From: JAAUTG01 sp964458705 | Lineage (GTDB): Bacteria; Bacteroidota; Bacteroidia; Chitinophagales; Saprospiraceae | Direction of reading: 5' to 3' | DNA: 18,590 nt | Assembly: GCA_964458705.1 (NCBI GenBank) | Contig: CAYWKD010000061.1 | Coordinates: forward strand, 1 to 18,590 | In this document: in pieces, positions 15,747 through 18,590 of the stretch | Position numbering within the stretch: position 1 is the first letter of the stretch | Layout: the number at the start of each line of letters is the position of its first letter | Made by a program: the position numbers and the translations under genes | Notes under the pieces: model-generated | Seen by the model: the letters and a program-made list of their open reading frames with translations, nothing else | Database searches by the model: none | What the model was told of the DNA's origin: nothing

Positions 15747-17648
15747 ATGTGGCAAAGTAGCTTAGATAGACTACAAAATAGACTTTCCAGAGTTTTCAAA
15801 ATTTTGGAAAGTTTATACATCAGTTTTTTTTTATTGCTCGGATTACTTTTTCTTTCAAAAGTCTGTGTTGCTCAAACCACTTCCACGAGCACTCCTAGCA
15901 ATAGCACACGGCAGGATACCATCCAACAAATTACCATTGACTTTACTGATACGTTGGAGATTATTCAACGAAAAGATACCGTTTTTCAACGCTTGCTAGG
16001 AAGTGTGGAGTTGCGGCAGGATAGCATATATATGTACTGCGATTCTGCGACCATAACTAACAGTATTCAAGTAGTGGCAGAGGGCAACGTAATTATACAA
16101 CAGGGGGATTCTCTGAGCGTATTTTCAGATTCTTTGAACTACGATGGTGAAGCAAAAAAAGCAACATTATTTGGAGAAGTTGTTTTTGACAGTCGAGGTC
16201 AGCAGCTCTTTACAGATCAATTAAATTATGATTTGAATACTAAAGTTGCGACCTACTTTACAGGGGCTACACTCACAAATGGAACAACCCAGCTCACCAG
16301 TAAACGAGGCTACTTCTACACAGAAACCGATGAAGCCTACTTCAAAGATAGCGTAGTGGTGATTGATCCTGAATTTAATCTGCGCTCTGATACACTACTT
16401 TTTAATACTAAAACGCAAGTTGTTACTTTTTTAGGTCCAACTTTGGTTGGAAATGACAGCACTAAAATTTATTGCGAGGCTGGATTTTATGATACCAAGA
16501 ATGAAACGGCAGTATTTCGACAGAATGCTCAATTTTTGCGTGGAGAGCAAGAAGCAGTAGGCGATGTAATTAGATATGATGGTTTAACTAATACTTACAC
16601 TTTAGCGGGCAATGCTTCTTTTAAAGAAAACGATCGAGAAGCGCAGGCAGATACTATCCAATACAACGAAGCTACCGAAGAAACGATTTTGATCGGTAAT
16701 GCGACTTATCGAGATTCTACTCAATCTATTACTGCTCAGACGATTATATACGATCAGAAAAAGGATGTTTACAAAACAAGAGGACGTTCCTACATAAGTG
16801 ATCCTCCACAAATCCTCGAGGCTAATCAAGTAGATTTCGATAATGAAAGTGGACTAGGTATTGCATCAGGAGCAGTCATTTGGCAGGATACTTCACAAAA
16901 CTTAACCATCAAATGTGAGTTGGTGGAGTATGATCGAGTTACAGATTATTTAAAAGCTACCGGTGGCAGACCGCTTCTAATTACAAAAATCGAAGAGGAT
17001 TCGCTATACTTGGCTTCGGATACGTTGTTAGCCATTAGTCAGCAAGACACTATAATGATCGACAGCCTTTTGCAGATAGATACTAGCCGAACTTTGCTTG
17101 CTTATTATGATGTTCGCATCTATAAAACTGATCTGCAAGCAATCTGTGATTCCTTAATTTATTCAACTAAGGATTCTCTATTTCGACTTTTTGAGCAGCC
17201 CTTGATTTGGTCGGATACTTCACAGTTTTCTGCGGATACCGTTACCATCAAACTAAAAGATGAAAAGATTGATCGGATTTTTCTGTACGATAAGTCTTTT
17301 ATTGTGAACAGTCCAGATGAAAAATTTTTTAATCAAATTAAAGGGAAAAATATTACAGCAACGTTCTTAGAAAGTGAACTGCGTCGAGTATTGGTAGAGG
17401 GAAATGCAGAATCGGTTTATTATGCTCAAGATGAAGACAAGGCTTATGTAGGTGTGAATAAGACGATTTGCAGTGAGATGTTGCTCTACTTTGGAGGTAA
17501 TGAAATTGAAAAAATTGCTTTTTTTGCAGCACCCACCGCTCGGCTAGAGCCAATGGGGCAAGCCGATCATGAAGCACTAAAGCTAGAGGGCTTTCGATGG
17601 GTAATAGCGCAGCGACCTCGGTCAGTGGCAGATATTCTTAAAAAGTGA
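15747..17648 (+). CDS. OstA/LptA-like envelope protein
   Basis: This large exported protein of the OstA-like/LptA superfamily is probably part of lipopolysaccharide transport across the periplasm. Residues are counted from ATG 15747 (633 residues). A hydrophobic segment at about 22-41 ends in VCVAQ, a likely signal-peptidase site near residue 43; the region before it is unusually long for a signal peptide. Residues about 85-430 are a run of short beta-strand units such as DSLNYDGEAKKATLFGEV and DQLNYDLNTKVATYFTGA, the repeating pattern of the LptA beta-jellyroll. A second region (about 450-600) resumes the pattern with YDVRIYKTDLQAICDSL. No C-terminal LptD barrel is present. Alternative starts are TTG 15729 (adds six residues) and TTG 15804, which would give a compact signal peptide. 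It follows galE by 72 bases, which fits an LPS theme. Confidence 0.83.
   Translation: MWQSSLDRLQNRLSRVFKILESLYISFFLLLGLLFLSKVCVAQTTSTSTPSNSTRQDTIQQITIDFTDTLEIIQRKDTVFQRLLGSVELRQDSIYMYCDSATITNSIQVVAEGNVIIQQGDSLSVFSDSLNYDGEAKKATLFGEVVFDSRGQQLFTDQLNYDLNTKVATYFTGATLTNGTTQLTSKRGYFYTETDEAYFKDSVVVIDPEFNLRSDTLLFNTKTQVVTFLGPTLVGNDSTKIYCEAGFYDTKNETAVFRQNAQFLRGEQEAVGDVIRYDGLTNTYTLAGNASFKENDREAQADTIQYNEATEETILIGNATYRDSTQSITAQTIIYDQKKDVYKTRGRSYISDPPQILEANQVDFDNESGLGIASGAVIWQDTSQNLTIKCELVEYDRVTDYLKATGGRPLLITKIEEDSLYLASDTLLAISQQDTIMIDSLLQIDTSRTLLAYYDVRIYKTDLQAICDSLIYSTKDSLFRLFEQPLIWSDTSQFSADTVTIKLKDEKIDRIFLYDKSFIVNSPDEKFFNQIKGKNITATFLESELRRVLVEGNAESVYYAQDEDKAYVGVNKTICSEMLLYFGGNEIEKIAFFAAPTARLEPMGQADHEALKLEGFRWVIAQRPRSVADILKK
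15782..15812 (+). repeat. inverted repeat in the 5' part of the OstA-like gene
   Basis: ACTTTCCA (15782-15789) pairs with TGGAAAGT (15805-15812), eight perfect base pairs. The enclosed segment overlaps the palindrome CAAAATTTTG (15798-15807). The repeat lies inside the N-terminal extension and overlaps the alternative TTG start at 15804. It may be a regulatory hairpin or operator, or simply AT-rich coincidence. Confidence 0.35.
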
Positions 17649-17751
17649 AAGTAGCAACTGTCCTAAACTTTTTTTTACAGAGTTTATAGACATATTGCTT
17701 TGTTTTACTAAACTTGCTCAACAAGCAAATGAAATACAAATAAGTAGAACC

Positions 17752-18504
17752 ATGCGCCAGTTTTGGATAGGAATATTGATGTTATTGTTACAAACAGGTT
17801 GGTCACAAACTGTGGAGGAGCAGTTTGAATTAGCTAATCAAGCCTATAGCAGTAAGGACTACGACATCGCCATAAAAGGTTATGAAAGCATTTTAGCACA
17901 AGCCTATCAGTCTGCTGAGTTGTACTACAATTTAGCAAATGCTTATTACCGAACTAATGCAACAGGGAGGGCTATTTTAAACTACGAGCGAGCAGCTCGA
18001 CTTGCACCAAGAGATAAGGATATTCAGCACAATTTAGAATTTGTAAACACGCAGCTACAAGACGAAATCGAAGTGCTGCCAGCCTTCTTTTTGCGTCAGT
18101 GGTGGAATAATATGCAACAGCTACTCTCTAGTAATAGCTGGGCGGTATTGAGTTTGTTACTATTTTGGTTAGGAATACTGGGACTAGTGGTTTGGCAGTT
18201 GGGTAAAGAACGCAGGCAAAGGCGACAGGGCTTTTTTGCAGGGTTTGCACTAGTCTTACTAAGCCTTCTTCCCACACTGTGGGCATGGAGTAGTGCTAAA
18301 TCTGAACAACACAGCAAGCAAGCCATTCTTTTAGTCAAGGAAACAACATTGCAAAGCGCACCAGACGCGCAAAGTGCAACAATTATGGAGCTACACGAAG
18401 GCATAAAACTACAGCTACTCGACCAGATCAACACTTGGTACAAAGTGCGGTTACCAAATGGGGCAAAGGGCTGGCTACCATTTAAAGTGTTAGAAGAAAT
18501 TTAA
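17752..18504 (+). CDS. BatE-like TPR and SH3-domain membrane protein
   Basis: This protein resembles BatE of the Bacteroidota Bat (aerotolerance) operon, whose products act with a MoxR ATPase in envelope stress or oxygen tolerance by an unknown mechanism. I chose ATG 17752 (250 residues), which gives a clean signal peptide (residues 1-19, ending GWSQ). An in-frame TTG at 17695 would place 19 mostly polar residues before it. TPR units follow at about 20-100, including YYNLANAYYRTNATGRAILNYERA. Two membrane helices lie at about 129-150 and 159-179, separated by a very basic segment (KERRQRRQ). A C-terminal bacterial SH3 domain covers about 191-248, ending NGAKGWLPFKVLEEI. The usual partners batA, batB, batC/D and moxR are not between this gene and the preceding OstA-like gene; anything downstream lies outside the window. 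Confidence 0.85.
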   Translation: MRQFWIGILMLLLQTGWSQTVEEQFELANQAYSSKDYDIAIKGYESILAQAYQSAELYYNLANAYYRTNATGRAILNYERAARLAPRDKDIQHNLEFVNTQLQDEIEVLPAFFLRQWWNNMQQLLSSNSWAVLSLLLFWLGILGLVVWQLGKERRQRRQGFFAGFALVLLSLLPTLWAWSSAKSEQHSKQAILLVKETTLQSAPDAQSATIMELHEGIKLQLLDQINTWYKVRLPNGAKGWLPFKVLEEI

Positions 18505-18525
18505 AGGGTAATAAACCTTCTTATA

Positions 18526-18559
18526 AAATAACCTCGTAACTACTTAGGAGGGGTTATTT
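18526..18559 (+). terminator. possible weak terminator after the BatE-like gene
   Basis: AAATAACC (18526-18533) pairs with GGTTATTT (18552-18559), eight base pairs with an 18-base loop that may close further through CTC/GAG pairing. It lies 21 bases after the stop codon. A good T tract is missing (CTGG follows), so it is either a weak terminator or a bidirectional one. Confidence 0.38.
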
Positions 18560-18590
18560 CTGGTTAAGAAATTTTCACCTTCGAGAGTAG

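Noticed and set aside
17695..17751. TTG start that would extend the BatE-like protein by 19 residues
   Set aside because: ATG 17752 gives an ideal signal peptide; the extension is mostly polar and not expected before it.
18096..18443. 115-codon minus-strand frame opposite the BatE-like gene
   Set aside because: Cys/Ser/Leu-rich translation antisense to membrane helices and the SH3 domain; no independent support.
1..18590. Search for a defence island, phage, transposon or CRISPR array
   Set aside because: All long frames are housekeeping or envelope genes; no transposase, integrase, terminal inverted repeats or spaced direct repeats were seen.

Overview
The window looks like a chromosomal housekeeping segment of a Bacteroidota bacterium. 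This placement is inferred from several things: AT-rich coding, start codons without obvious Shine-Dalgarno sequences, several matches to the Bacteroidota -7 promoter element TAnnTTTG, a BatE-type TPR/SH3 protein, a large OstA-like protein, and an OmpA-C protein with a Bacteroidota-style N-terminal domain. A Saprospiria-like lineage is possible but cannot be fixed from this sequence. No rRNA, tRNA, CRISPR array, insertion sequence, integrase or prophage gene is visible.

Layout. Positions 1-1296 hold the nearly complete 3' part of a LolC/LolE-type ABC permease. It converges, with an 8-base overlap, on a minus-strand group that reads from right to left: family 2 glycosyltransferase (3482-4231), seven-bladed WD40 protein (2509-3414) and membrane fatty acid desaturase (1289-2329). 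The 357-base gap at 4232-4588 separates this group from everything to its right, which is on the plus strand. The plus-strand genes are gmk (guanylate kinase), apaG, a cysQ/inositol-monophosphatase-type phosphatase, a secreted OmpA-C protein, a PlsC-type acyltransferase, a ViaA-like VWA protein, recO, dnaN, a secreted SdiA-regulated-type beta-propeller, a two-domain fasciclin lipoprotein closed by a strong intrinsic terminator, galE, an OstA/LptA-like protein and a BatE-like protein.

Functional themes. Envelope biogenesis dominates: lipoprotein release (LolE-like), lipid desaturation and acylation (desaturase, PlsC), polysaccharide or lipopolysaccharide supply and export (glycosyltransferase, GalE, OstA-like), peptidoglycan anchoring (OmpA-C) and surface adhesion (FAS1). 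DNA maintenance is represented by recO and dnaN, and nucleotide metabolism by gmk and the CysQ-like phosphatase.

The least ordinary items are three. First, the ViaA-like protein has no RavA/MoxR ATPase next to it and lies between plsC and recO. Second, a cytoplasmic WD40 propeller sits between a glycosyltransferase and a desaturase. Third, a secreted protein joins a cysteine-containing 'NASFE' domain to OmpA-C, with an inverted repeat directly before its start codon. I do not see a clearly new multi-gene system. The findings are leads of modest strength.
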